Part shown: positions 46,320 through 54,745 of the stretch, in pieces
Position numbering within the stretch: position 1 is the first letter of the stretch
Layout: each line of letters begins with the position of its first letter
Assembly: GCF_001653475.1 (NCBI RefSeq)
Contig: NZ_CP011487.1
Coordinates: forward strand, 310,001-374,000
Source: Helicobacter pylori
GTDB taxonomy: Bacteria > Campylobacterota > Campylobacteria > Campylobacterales > Helicobacteraceae
DNA: 64,000 bases
Direction: 5' to 3'
The notes under the pieces: model-generated
Databases searched by the model: none
What the model saw: the letters and a program-made list of their open reading frames with translations, nothing else
Told to the model about the DNA's origin: nothing
Position numbers and translations under genes: made by a program

Positions 46320-46907
46320 ATGTTAAAAACGAATCAAAAAAATGTGCATGCGTTTGAAATTGAAAAGCAAGAGCCTGAAGCGGTCATAGGATTTTTAGAA
46401 AAAAACCATGCCCTTTTGCAGTATTTTCTTATTATATTTAAATATGATATTGAACCAGAAATCAAAGCCATTTTGTACAAACACCAGCTTTTGTTTTTAG
46501 AAACGAATCGCCCTTTAAACGGGCGTCATATCAAAACCATGTCTATAAAAGAAGAAACCAATCATCCAACACCCAATCATTCTAAAACAGAACCTAAAAC
46601 AACGATTTATGAGCGCCATATCAGGAGTGGGGAAGAGATTTATAGCGCTAATCATCTGATTTTTTTGGGTAATATCCACAATGGAGCCAAGATTATTTCA
46701 GAGGGCTGTGTGTCGGTTTATGGGGTTTGCGAAGGGGCGATCGTGTGCTTTGGAGAGTGCTTGATTTTGAAAGAAGTTAGGAGTGCTCAAATCGTTTTTC
46801 AAAATAAAATTTTATCTCTAAAAGAGGTTGAACGGCTTTTGGTAAATAAAAATATTAAAATAATCACTAAAAATGACGATATACTAGACATAAAGGAAGT
46901 ATTATGA
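46320..46907 (+). CDS. minC: Septum-site determining protein MinC
   Basis: MinC inhibits FtsZ assembly away from midcell, guided by MinD. The 195-residue protein has a degenerate N-terminal domain (to about 90), an Asn/Thr-rich linker and the conserved C-terminal beta-helix ([39 protein letters not shown]). I take ATG 46320, preceded by AAAGGA; a longer frame upstream only overlaps the previous gene. Its stop overlaps the lpxC start (ATGA). Confidence 0.92.
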   Translation: MLKTNQKNVHAFEIEKQEPEAVIGFLEKNHALLQYFLIIFKYDIEPEIKAILYKHQLLFLETNRPLNGRHIKTMSIKEETNHPTPNHSKTEPKTTIYERHIRSGEEIYSANHLIFLGNIHNGAKIISEGCVSVYGVCEGAIVCFGECLILKEVRSAQIVFQNKILSLKEVERLLVNKNIKIITKNDDILDIKEVL

Positions 46908-47791
46908 AGCAAACAACCATTAACCACTCTGTGGAATTAGTAGGGATAGGCTTGCACAAGGGCGTTCCTGTGAAGCTTGTTTTAGAGCCTTTAGAAGAAA
47001 ATCAGGGCATTGTTTTTTACCGCTCTGATTTGGGCGTGAAACTCCCCTTAAAGCCTGAAAATATCGTGGATACCAAAATGGCAACCGTGTTGGGTAGGGA
47101 TAATGCTAGAATTTCTACGATTGAGCATTTGCTTTCAGCTATCCATGCGTATGGCATTGACAACCTTAAGATCTCTGTGGATAACGAAGAAATCCCTATC
47201 ATGGATGGGAGTGCTTTGACTTATTGCATGCTTTTAGATGAAGCAGGGATTAGAGAATTAGACGCTCCTAAAAAGGTGATGGAAATCAAGCAAGTCGTTG
47301 AAGTTAGAGAGGGCAATAAATTTGTTAAAATTGAGCCAGACAGCCAACTTTCTTTGAATTTCACGATTGATTTTAACCATCCGGTTATTGCTAAGCAAGC
47401 CCATCATTTCGTCTTTAGCAAGACCGCTTACAAAGAGCAAGTCGCTAAAGCTCGCACCTTTGGGTTTTTGCAAGAAGTGAATTACTTGCGATCCATTGGT
47501 TTGGCTAAAGGGGGGAGCTTGAATAATTGCATCGTGTTGGATGAAAACAGCATTTTGAATAAAGAGGGTTTGAGGTGCGAAAAGGAATTCGTGTACCATA
47601 AGATTTTAGACGCTATGGGGGATCTAATGGTTTTAGGCATGCCTGTGATGGGTAAATACACTTCTTTTTCAGGGAGTCATAAGCTCAATTCCATGTTGGT
47701 TAAAGCCATTTTGGCGGACGCTAAAAATTACGAAGTTTTGATCGCTACAGATCTAGCTAAGGAATTTGCGTTGCAAAAGGCTTTCGCTTAA
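46904..47791 (+). CDS. lpxC: UDP-3-O-acyl-GlcNAc deacetylase LpxC
   Basis: LpxC performs the committed step of lipid A synthesis. The 295-residue zinc enzyme shows the first zinc ligand in [16 protein letters not shown] (His about residue 77), the catalytic [14 protein letters not shown] region, and the second set in [13 protein letters not shown] (HxxxD, about 226-230) plus GSHKLNSM. It is placed between minC and tsaB on the same strand. Confidence 0.95.
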   Translation: MKQTTINHSVELVGIGLHKGVPVKLVLEPLEENQGIVFYRSDLGVKLPLKPENIVDTKMATVLGRDNARISTIEHLLSAIHAYGIDNLKISVDNEEIPIMDGSALTYCMLLDEAGIRELDAPKKVMEIKQVVEVREGNKFVKIEPDSQLSLNFTIDFNHPVIAKQAHHFVFSKTAYKEQVAKARTFGFLQEVNYLRSIGLAKGGSLNNCIVLDENSILNKEGLRCEKEFVYHKILDAMGDLMVLGMPVMGKYTSFSGSHKLNSMLVKAILADAKNYEVLIATDLAKEFALQKAFA

Positions 47792-47812
47792 TCCTGAATT
47801 AGGGTTTATTTT

Positions 47813-48286
47813 TTGGAATTGGATTTAGTGCTTATCTCTTTAGGCGATGGGGTTTCGCTTGGGGCGTATCAAAACGATTTTTTATGTGCTTCTTACACTT
47901 CCAAATTAAAAACAAGCGAAGCTTTAGTGGAAGTTTTTTCACAATTATTTAAAGATTTTAAAAACCCTACTTTACCGGCGATTAAGGGGGTTTATTACGC
48001 TAAAGGGCCAGGGAGTTTCACTAGCCTAAAACTCACGCATGTTTTCCTACACACTTTGGCTTTAATTTATAACTTTGAACTTTATTCAACCACAGGCTTT
48101 GATTTTAACGGCAACACGCCCATTTTAGCGTATGCCAATAAATACTTTGTTTCAAAAGAAACGGGAAGCTTGACCGATTTTAAAGATTTGAAAATTGCAC
48201 CAAAAGATTTCATGCTGCCCCCCTTCTTAGAGAAAGACAAATTCACCCAATTGAACACGCCGTTTTACATTTTGCCTCCTATTTAG
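47813..48286 (+). CDS. tsaB: TsaB-like tRNA threonylcarbamoyladenosine protein
   Basis: A 157-residue ASKHA-fold protein. GPGSFTSLKLTHVFLHTLALIY matches the TsaB signature GPGSFTGLRIG..., and the N-terminus LVLISLGDGVSLGAYQ matches its strand-turn-strand. TsaB supports TsaD in making t6A of ANN-reading tRNAs. It is shorter than E. coli TsaB (231 residues), as usual in Epsilonproteobacteria. Start TTG 47813, with no strong ribosome-binding site. Confidence 0.8.
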   Translation: MELDLVLISLGDGVSLGAYQNDFLCASYTSKLKTSEALVEVFSQLFKDFKNPTLPAIKGVYYAKGPGSFTSLKLTHVFLHTLALIYNFELYSTTGFDFNGNTPILAYANKYFVSKETGSLTDFKDLKIAPKDFMLPPFLEKDKFTQLNTPFYILPPI

Positions 48287-48306
48287 TGTATAATTTAGTG
48301 TATAAT
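48281..48306 (+). promoter_or_regulatory. Duplicated -10 elements before thrB
   Basis: A 12-base unit, ATTTAGTGTATA, occurs twice in tandem (48281-48292, 48293-48304). Each copy creates TGTATAAT (TATAAT at 48289-48294 and 48301-48306). The first unit includes the tsaB stop codon. The promoter would serve thrB and possibly the ylxR-infB-rbfA-rimP run downstream. Confidence 0.65.
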
Positions 48307-48351
48307 GCTAGCTTTAAAAATGAAAGGGTATCAAAAATAGGGGTTTAAAAT

Positions 48352-49233
48352 TTGGTAGTGAGTGTTCCTGCAACAAGTGCGAATTTGGGCCCTGGTTTTG
48401 ATTGCTTGGGTTTGAGCTTGAATTTACGCAATCGTTTTTTTATTGAGCCTAGCAATTTTCATGCGGTGAAATTGGTTGGGGAGGGTGAAGGGATCCTTAA
48501 GTTTTTAACCAACAATATTTTCACTAAAGTTTTTTATGAGATTTTAAAAAAGCATGGGAATGACGGCTCATTTAAATTTTTATTGCATAATAAAGTCCCT
48601 ATTACAAGGGGCATGGGGTCTAGCTCGGCGATGATTGTGGGGGCGGTCGCTTCAGCATTTGCGTTTTTAGGGTTTGCTTTTGATAGAGAAAACATTGTCA
48701 ATACCGCTTTAATTTATGAAAACCATCCGGATAATATCACCCCGGCGGTGTTTGGGGGGTATAATGCAGCGTTTGTGGAAAAAAAGAAAGTGGTAAGTTT
48801 AAAAACCAAAATCCCTTCTTTTTTAAAAGCGGTGATGGTGATCCCTAATAGAGCCATTTCTACCAAACAATCGCGCCATCTCTTGCCTAAGCGTTACAGC
48901 GTGCAAGAAAGCGTGTTTAACCTTTCGCATGCGAGTTTGATGACGATGGCGATTATGCAGGGGAAGTGGGATTTATTGCGTTGTTGCTCTAAAGACAGGA
49001 TGCATCAACATAAGCGCATGCAAACTTATCCTGTGTTGTTTGCGATCCAAAAGCTCGCTTTAGAAAATAACGCCTTAATGAGCACGCTTTCAGGGAGCGG
49101 TTCGTCGTTTTTTAACATGTGTTATGAAGAGGACGCCCCTAAATTAAAGCAAGTTTTGAGCAAGAAATTCCCTAAATTTAGGGTAGCGGTTTTAGATTTT
49201 GATAATGATGGAGTCCTTATTGAGAAAGACTGA
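48352..49233 (+). CDS. thrB: Homoserine kinase
   Basis: ThrB phosphorylates homoserine for threonine synthesis. The 293-residue GHMP kinase shows VPATSANLGPGFDCLGL (N-terminal motif), the ATP loop PITRGMGSSSAMIVGAV (about 83-99) and the C-terminal STLSGSGSSFFNM. Start TTG 48352. Its end overlaps the next gene by about 29 bases. Confidence 0.94.
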   Translation: MVVSVPATSANLGPGFDCLGLSLNLRNRFFIEPSNFHAVKLVGEGEGILKFLTNNIFTKVFYEILKKHGNDGSFKFLLHNKVPITRGMGSSSAMIVGAVASAFAFLGFAFDRENIVNTALIYENHPDNITPAVFGGYNAAFVEKKKVVSLKTKIPSFLKAVMVIPNRAISTKQSRHLLPKRYSVQESVFNLSHASLMTMAIMQGKWDLLRCCSKDRMHQHKRMQTYPVLFAIQKLALENNALMSTLSGSGSSFFNMCYEEDAPKLKQVLSKKFPKFRVAVLDFDNDGVLIEKD

Positions 49234-49474
49234 AATTAAAATCCGCATGTGTGTGGCGTGCAGAATGCGTCAACCTCAAAAGGATTTGTTGCGTTTGAAA
49301 AGCTTTGAAAATCAAATCATGGAATTTGATGGCAAAGGTCGTAGTTTTTATGTGTGTGAAAATTGTTTGAAAAATGGAGAAAAAAAGTTGTTGAAAGCGG
49401 TTTCAAAAATAAAGAATGCCCCAAAAGATACCAAAAATATCATTACTTGGATTAAGGAGAGAAGCATAGCATGA
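49205..49474 (+). CDS. YlxR/DUF448 RNA-binding protein
   Basis: An 89-residue basic protein with the YlxR signature: IRMCVACRMRQPQKDLLRL and KGRSFYVCENCLKNG. The family binds RNA and nearly always lies next to infB, as here; it has been linked to RNase P and translation, but its precise role is not settled. ATG 49205 or 49208 are possible starts; both overlap the thrB end. The TGA overlaps the infB ATG. Confidence 0.88.
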   Translation: MMESLLRKTEIKIRMCVACRMRQPQKDLLRLKSFENQIMEFDGKGRSFYVCENCLKNGEKKLLKAVSKIKNAPKDTKNIITWIKERSIA

Positions 49475-52311
49475 GTGGTATGGTTGATTTAAAAGAATTT
49501 TTAGCCGAGCTTGGTAAGACCCAAAAAGAGCTTAAAAATGTGATCGGGCAAGCCAAAGACATTGGTTTAGAGCTTAAGACGAATTCTAAAATGACCCCAG
49601 AGCAAGCAGGCAAGCTATACAAATACATTGTGGATGGTATTAAAGAACAAATACAAGCCAATAAACCCACTAAAAATCCTGAACAAGACAATAAAGATGG
49701 TTTGAATACGGCCGCAACGCCCAAACCCCTTAACAAAAAGGTTTCCAAAACGCCTAAAAAAGAAGAAACAAAAAGCCAGCCAAAGCCCAAAAAAACTAAA
49801 GAAAAGAAAAAAGAATCTCCTGTGCCCATTGCCAAAAAAAAAGGAGGGATAGAGATTGTCAATACTTTTGAAAACCAAATGCCCCCTGTAGAAAACACCC
49901 CTAAAATGGTTAGCCACTCTCAAATAGAAAAAGCCAAGCAAAAGCTCCAAGAAATCCAAAAAAGCCGAGAAGCTCTAAACAAGCTCACCCAAAGCAATAC
50001 TAACAACGCTAACAGCACCAATAACGCTAGCAACACTAAAAAAGAAATCAGCGAAGTTAAAAAGCAAGAGCAAGAGATCAAACGCCATGAAAACATTAAA
50101 AGACGCACCGGTTTTAGAGTGATTAAACGCAACGATGAAACAGAAAATGAAACTGAAAACAGCGTAAATGAAAGCAAAAAACCCACTCAAAGTGCTGCGG
50201 CTATTTTTGAAGACATTAAAAAAGAATGGCAAGAAAAAGACAAGCAAGAGGCTAAAAAAGCCAAAAAACCAAGTAAGCCTAAACCCACCCCCATAGCCAA
50301 AAACAACAAATCCCATAAAATTGATTTTAGCGATGCGAGGGATTTTAAGGGCAATGATATTTATGATGATGAAACCGATGAAATCTTATTGTTTGATTTG
50401 CATGAACAAGATGATTTCAATAAGGAAGAAGAAAAAGAAACCCGCCAAAATATCAACGACAGGGTGCGCGTCCAAAGAAAAAACCCTTGGATGAATGAAA
50501 GCGGGATCAAACGACAATCCAAGAAAAAGCGCGCATTCCGTAACGATAACAGCCAAAAAGTGATCCAAAGCACGATTTCAATCCCTGAAGAGGTGCGCGT
50601 CTATGAATTCGCACAAAAAGCGAATTTGAATCTGGCTGATGTGATTAAAACTCTCTTTAATTTAGGGCTTATGGTAACTAAAAACGACTTTTTGGATAAG
50701 GATAGCATAGAAATTTTAGCCGAAGAGTTCCATTTAGAAATTTCTGTTCAAAACACTTTAGAAGAATTTGAAGTAGAAGAAGTGCTAGAGGGGGTGAAAA
50801 AAGAGCGCCCACCTGTGGTTACCATCATGGGGCATGTTGATCATGGTAAAACTTCGCTATTAGATAAAATCCGTGATAAAAGAGTCGCTCACACTGAAGC
50901 TGGAGGGATCACTCAGCACATTGGCGCTTACATGGTAGAAAAGAATGGTAAGTGGGTGTCTTTCATTGACACCCCAGGGCATGAAGCCTTTAGCCAGATG
51001 CGTAATCGTGGGGCTCAAGTTACAGATATTGCAGTGATTGTGATAGCGGCTGATGATGGGGTGAAGCAACAGACTATTGAAGCTTTAGAGCATGCAAAGG
51101 CTGCTAATGTGCCTGTGATTTTTGCGATGAATAAAATGGATAAGCCTAATGTGAATCCGGACAAACTCAAAGCCGAATGCGCTGAGCTTGGCTATAACCC
51201 TGTGGATTGGGGCGGAGAGTATGAATTTATCCCTGTTTCGGCTAAAACGGGCGATGGTATTGACAATCTATTGGAAACCATTCTTATTCAAGCGGATATT
51301 ATGGAATTAAAAGCCATAGAAGAGGGCAGCGCTAGAGCGGTTGTTTTAGAAGGAAGCGTGGAAAAAGGGCGTGGGGCAGTAGCCACTGTGATTGTCCAAA
51401 TCGGGACTTTGAGCGTGGGGGATAGTTTTTTTGCCGAAACGGCGTTTGGTAAGGTAAGAACGATGACTGATGATCAAGGCAAGAGCATTCAAAATTTAAA
51501 ACCCTCTATGGTGGCTCTCATCACAGGCTTGAGCGAAGTGCCGCCTGCAGGATCGGTTTTAATAGGGGTAGAAAACGATTCTATCGCGCGTTTGCAAGCT
51601 CAAAAGAGAGTGACTTATTTGCGCCAAAAAGCGTTGAGCAAAAGCACTAAAGTGTCTTTTGATGAGCTTTCAGAAATGGTCGCTAATAAGGAATTAAAAA
51701 ATATTCCTGTAGTCATTAAAGCGGATACGCAAGGAAGCTTAGAAGCCATTAAAAACAGCTTGTTAGAGCTTAATAACGAAGAGGTAGCGATTCAAGTGAT
51801 CCACTCAGGGGTGGGGGGCATTACTGAGAATGATTTGAGCTTAGTCTCTAGCAGTGAGCATGCGGTGATTTTAGGCTTTAATATCCGCCCCACCGGTAAT
51901 GTGAAAAATAAGGCTAAAGAATACAATGTGAGCATTAAAACTTACACGGTGATTTATGCCTTGATTGAAGAAATGCGATCGCTGTTATTAGGCTTGATGA
52001 GTCCTATTATTGAAGAAGAGCATACCGGACAAGCGGAAGTGAGAGAAACCTTTAATATCCCTAAAGTTGGCACGATAGCCGGGTGTGTGGTGAGCGATGG
52101 GGTGATCGCTCGTGGCATTAAGGCGCGTTTGATTAGGGATGGCGTGGTGATTCATACAGGCGAAATCCTTTCTTTAAAACGCTTTAAAGATGATGTGAAA
52201 GAAGTTTCTAAGGGCTATGAGTGTGGGATCATGTTAGACAATTATAATGAGATTAAAGTGGGCGATGTGTTTGAAACCTATAAAGAAATCCATAAAAAAA
52301 GAACCCTCTAA
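49471..52311 (+). CDS. infB: Translation initiation factor IF-2
   Basis: IF-2 recruits initiator tRNA to the 30S subunit and promotes subunit joining. The 946-residue protein has a long charged N-terminal region (about 1-370; Lys/Glu/Asn-rich, with TQSNTNNANSTNNASN), an IF2_N domain (about 370-420), the G domain with VTIMGHVDHGKTSLLDKI (about 450), DTPGHEAF and NKMDKP, and the C-terminal fMet-tRNA-binding domains. A run of nine A lies in the coding sequence near 49834. The ATG is coupled to ylxR. Confidence 0.97.
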   Translation: MSGMVDLKEFLAELGKTQKELKNVIGQAKDIGLELKTNSKMTPEQAGKLYKYIVDGIKEQIQANKPTKNPEQDNKDGLNTAATPKPLNKKVSKTPKKEETKSQPKPKKTKEKKKESPVPIAKKKGGIEIVNTFENQMPPVENTPKMVSHSQIEKAKQKLQEIQKSREALNKLTQSNTNNANSTNNASNTKKEISEVKKQEQEIKRHENIKRRTGFRVIKRNDETENETENSVNESKKPTQSAAAIFEDIKKEWQEKDKQEAKKAKKPSKPKPTPIAKNNKSHKIDFSDARDFKGNDIYDDETDEILLFDLHEQDDFNKEEEKETRQNINDRVRVQRKNPWMNESGIKRQSKKKRAFRNDNSQKVIQSTISIPEEVRVYEFAQKANLNLADVIKTLFNLGLMVTKNDFLDKDSIEILAEEFHLEISVQNTLEEFEVEEVLEGVKKERPPVVTIMGHVDHGKTSLLDKIRDKRVAHTEAGGITQHIGAYMVEKNGKWVSFIDTPGHEAFSQMRNRGAQVTDIAVIVIAADDGVKQQTIEALEHAKAANVPVIFAMNKMDKPNVNPDKLKAECAELGYNPVDWGGEYEFIPVSAKTGDGIDNLLETILIQADIMELKAIEEGSARAVVLEGSVEKGRGAVATVIVQIGTLSVGDSFFAETAFGKVRTMTDDQGKSIQNLKPSMVALITGLSEVPPAGSVLIGVENDSIARLQAQKRVTYLRQKALSKSTKVSFDELSEMVANKELKNIPVVIKADTQGSLEAIKNSLLELNNEEVAIQVIHSGVGGITENDLSLVSSSEHAVILGFNIRPTGNVKNKAKEYNVSIKTYTVIYALIEEMRSLLLGLMSPIIEEEHTGQAEVRETFNIPKVGTIAGCVVSDGVIARGIKARLIRDGVVIHTGEILSLKRFKDDVKEVSKGYECGIMLDNYNEIKVGDVFETYKEIHKKRTL

Positions 52312-52646
52312 TGAACGCTCATAAAGAACGCTTAGAATCCAATCTTTTAGAATTATTACAAGAGGCTTTAGCGGGTTTGAACGACAGCGAGTTGAATTCT
52401 TTAAGCGTTACTAAAGTGGAATGCTCTAAAGGGAAGCACCACGCTTTTGTGTTTGTGCTTTCACAAGATCATAAAATCCTTTCTAAATTAAAAAAAGCTG
52501 AGGGTTTGATCAGGCAGTTTGTTTTGCAATCGAGCGGGTGGTTTAAATGCCCAAAACTCAGTTTTGTTTCAGACAATAGCTTAGAAAAGCAGCTCCGATT
52601 AGACGCCCTATTTAATGAAATCGCTAAAGGGAAAGATAATGACTAA
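52311..52646 (+). CDS. rbfA: Ribosome-binding factor A
   Basis: A 111-residue KH-like protein acting in late 30S maturation at the 5' end of 16S rRNA. The sequence fits the family by size, by [15 protein letters not shown] at the start and by its position between infB and rimP; the usual central motif is weakly conserved, as seen in other Epsilonproteobacteria. The ATG overlaps the infB stop (TAATG). Confidence 0.85.
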   Translation: MNAHKERLESNLLELLQEALAGLNDSELNSLSVTKVECSKGKHHAFVFVLSQDHKILSKLKKAEGLIRQFVLQSSGWFKCPKLSFVSDNSLEKQLRLDALFNEIAKGKDND

Positions 52647-53079
52647 AAAAATAGAAGAGAAAATAGAGGGCGTGATTGAAAGTTTGGGTTATTTGCTTTA
52701 TGATGTGAGTTTGATTAAAGAAAATGAGCAGCATGTTTTAAGGGTGAGTCTTAAAAACCCTAATGGAGCGGTTAGTTTGGATATTTGCCAGCAAGTGAGC
52801 GAGATTATTTCGCCCTTATTAGATGTGTGCGATTTTATTCAGGACGCTTATATTTTGGAAGTGAGCTCTATGGGGTTAGAAAGAACGCTTAAAACCCCCA
52901 AACACTTCAAGCTTTCTTTAGGCGAAAAAGTGGGAGTCAAACTCATCAATAAAGAAAGCTTTCAAGCTGTCCTTAAAGACGCTAACGATTTGAGTGCGGA
53001 TTTTGAATTAGAGGATCACACCATCAAAAGCGTGGAGTATAAAGATTTAAAGAAAGTTAAAACGCTTTTTGAGTGGTGA
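52639..53079 (+). CDS. rimP: Ribosome maturation factor RimP
   Basis: A 146-residue protein with the two RimP domains: an alpha/beta N-terminal part with [18 protein letters not shown]...[16 protein letters not shown] and [17 protein letters not shown], the best conserved family segment, followed by an SH3-like C-terminal part. It acts in 30S assembly. ATG 52639 overlaps the rbfA end by eight bases and follows AAAGGGAAAG. Confidence 0.93.
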   Translation: MTKKIEEKIEGVIESLGYLLYDVSLIKENEQHVLRVSLKNPNGAVSLDICQQVSEIISPLLDVCDFIQDAYILEVSSMGLERTLKTPKHFKLSLGEKVGVKLINKESFQAVLKDANDLSADFELEDHTIKSVEYKDLKKVKTLFEW

Positions 53080-53247
53080 GATTATTTTTTGAATATTAAA
53101 AATAGCGCTAGTTATAAGAATAATTTGGATTATAAAAGCCATTAAATTGAGAACGATAAGGCGTTAAATAAGGATATTAGCCCTAAAGGGGATATTAGCG
53201 TTAATATGCTAGAATGACGGAACACTTTATGATAATAAAAGGGTGAT
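53080..53247. other. Short intergenic region where some strains carry acetyl-CoA synthetase
   Basis: About 170 A/T-rich bases with no convincing gene. It holds a probable extended -10, TATGCTAGAAT (53205-53215), for the next gene and an AAGGG ribosome-binding site at 53240. In strain 26695, as I recall, an acetyl-CoA synthetase gene (HP1045) sits here. Confidence 0.5.
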
Positions 53248-54360
53248 ATGCTGATCTCCATAGCGTTTTTATTGGTTTTGTGCCTTTTGAATTATAGTTC
53301 TTTTAGGATGTTAAAATCGTTTTTAACCTTAAAGAAAGTCTCTCAATACACTTATTTAGGGTTTTTTATCCTTTTGAGTGTGGGCGAGGCGGCTTTTGCT
53401 TTTTATAGAAATACCATGCCTAGCCATTGGTTTGTTTTGACTTCGGCGTGTTCGTTTGTATCTTTTATTGTGTTTATTTTTTCTTTAAGTTTTTACGGGT
53501 TTTCCTACTCTATAGAAAAAATAGGTTTTTTGCATTCAAGGCGTAAAAGTTTAAAAAACTTTTTAAAATTGGGGTTTTATCTGGCGTTATTAGGGTATTT
53601 TTGGCGCGGGTTTTATGAAGGATTAGCCCGCCCTAAAATCAAAGAAACCCCTATTTATTTGGATAAGCTGGATAAAGAATTAAAGATTATTTTACTCACA
53701 GACATGCATGTGGGTAGTTTGTTGCAAAAAGATTTTGTTGATTACATTGTAGAAGAAGTCAATCAAAAAGAAGTGGATATGGTGCTGATTGGGGGGGATT
53801 TAGTGGATGAAAACATTGAAAAAGTCAAATCTTTTTTACTGCCCTTAAACAACCTTAAAAGCACGCATGGCACTTTTTATGTGCCAGGAAATCATGAGTA
53901 TTATCATGGCATAGAGCCGATTTTATCGTTTCTTGACACGCTTAATTTAACGATTTTAGGGAATGAGTGCGTGCATTTAGGGGGGATCAATTTGTGCGGC
54001 GTGTATGATTATTTCGCACGAAAGCATCAAAATTTTGCCCCTGATATTGATAAAGCTTTAAAAAAGCGCAATGAGAGTAAGCCCACGATCCTTTTAGCCC
54101 ACCAGCCCAAACAAATTAGAAGCGTCAAAGAAAGCCACTTTGTAGATTTAGTGCTTTCAGGGCATACCCATGCAGGGCAAATCTTTCCCTTTAGCCTTTT
54201 AGTCAAGTTAGCGCAAACTTATTTATATGGTTTATACAAGCACAGCGACACCACTCAAATTTATGTGAGCAGTGGGGCAGGGTATTGGGGTGTTCCTTTA
54301 AGGTTTTTAGCCCCTAGCGAGATCGCATACCTTAGGCTTTTACCTAAAAATCAATCTTGA
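53248..54360 (+). CDS. Membrane-bound calcineurin-like metallophosphoesterase
   Basis: A 370-residue protein with about four N-terminal membrane helices (residues 1-130) and a cytosolic or periplasmic phosphoesterase domain with all metal motifs: LLTDMHVG (D-x-H), GGDLVDE, PGNHEYYHG (GNHE), AHQPKQI and LSGHTHAGQ (GHTH). This is the YkuE/YkoQ-like architecture; substrates in this group are mostly unknown and may be UDP-linked lipid precursors or other phosphoesters. Corresponds to HP1044. Confidence 0.85.
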   Translation: MLISIAFLLVLCLLNYSSFRMLKSFLTLKKVSQYTYLGFFILLSVGEAAFAFYRNTMPSHWFVLTSACSFVSFIVFIFSLSFYGFSYSIEKIGFLHSRRKSLKNFLKLGFYLALLGYFWRGFYEGLARPKIKETPIYLDKLDKELKIILLTDMHVGSLLQKDFVDYIVEEVNQKEVDMVLIGGDLVDENIEKVKSFLLPLNNLKSTHGTFYVPGNHEYYHGIEPILSFLDTLNLTILGNECVHLGGINLCGVYDYFARKHQNFAPDIDKALKKRNESKPTILLAHQPKQIRSVKESHFVDLVLSGHTHAGQIFPFSLLVKLAQTYLYGLYKHSDTTQIYVSSGAGYWGVPLRFLAPSEIAYLRLLPKNQS

Positions 54361-54453
54361 ACTAAAAATTTTAAACATATTAAGAATAGCAAGCTATGGA
54401 TTAAATCGTAATCAAGCGGTTAAAAATAAGGATTAAACAAGGATTTAAGATTT

Positions 54454-54542
54454 AAAAAACAACCGCCAAGACAAAGGGAAAGGAGGGGGAGGTGACCCTT
54501 CAATCTTAGCGATGCCAACCAAACCATAAGGAATGGTTGGAT
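54454..54542 (-). ncRNA. repG: Small regulatory RNA RepG
   Basis: On the minus strand a -10 TATAAT (54548-54553) leads to a start near 54542 (ATCCAACCATTCC...). The RNA has a first hairpin (CCAACCAT with ATGGTTTGG) and a strong terminator hairpin (CGCTAAGATTGAAGGG with CCCTTTGTCTTGGCGG) followed by T6 at 54454-54459. The terminator loop is the C/U-rich CACCTCCCCCTCC, which pairs with the G-repeat in the tlpB leader in H. pylori. Size (about 88 nt), loop and location next to hsrA agree with published RepG. Confidence 0.93.
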
Positions 54543-54547
54543 TTGTA

Positions 54548-54553
54548 ATTATA
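54548..54553 (-). promoter_or_regulatory. -10 box of RepG
   Basis: Exact TATAAT on the minus strand within TTGTATAATTAC, six bases before the inferred 5' end of RepG. Confidence 0.8.
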
Positions 54554-54598
54554 CAATAAAATGGTAGTTTTTAGCAAATGATTTTAAAAATTATCCAT

Positions 54599-54650
54599 AA
54601 AAAACGCTCAAAGGCATTTTTTACAACCAATAATCAAGGGCTTGATTTTG
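54599..54650. repeat. Hairpin repeat family, copy 2
   Basis: AAAAAACGC (54599-54607) pairs with GCATTTTTT (54614-54622) except for one A-C mismatch, followed by ACAACCAATAATCAAGGGCTTGATTTTGATCAAGCGATAA. The final part is a second small palindrome (CTTGATTTTGATCAAG). Copies 1 (21056) and 3 (55673) share the first hairpin; copy 3 also shares the ATCAAGCGAT end. Here the element stands between the divergent RepG and hsrA promoters. Confidence 0.65.
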
Positions 54651-54701
54651 ATCAAGCGATAACTTTTATTAATATTTTCTTAAACTAATTTAAAATTATG
54701 A

Positions 54702-54707
54702 TATAAT
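54702..54707 (+). promoter_or_regulatory. -10 box for hsrA
   Basis: TATAAT in ATGATATAATCAG lies 39-44 bases before the hsrA ATG at 54746. HsrA is known to bind its own promoter region; no operator half-site is clear enough to mark. Confidence 0.65.
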
Positions 54708-54745
54708 CAGTGTCTGAATTACTCTTAAATGCGGGAGTCAAAACC

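Noticed and set aside
49834-49842. Nine-base A run in infB as programmed frameshift site
   Set aside because: It lies in a Lys-rich segment of an essential gene; the frame is maintained and no slippery heptamer with downstream structure is apparent.
49452-50316. Several Phe/Leu-rich minus-strand ORFs opposite infB
   Set aside because: They mirror the Lys/Glu-rich N-terminus of IF-2 and are not independent genes.
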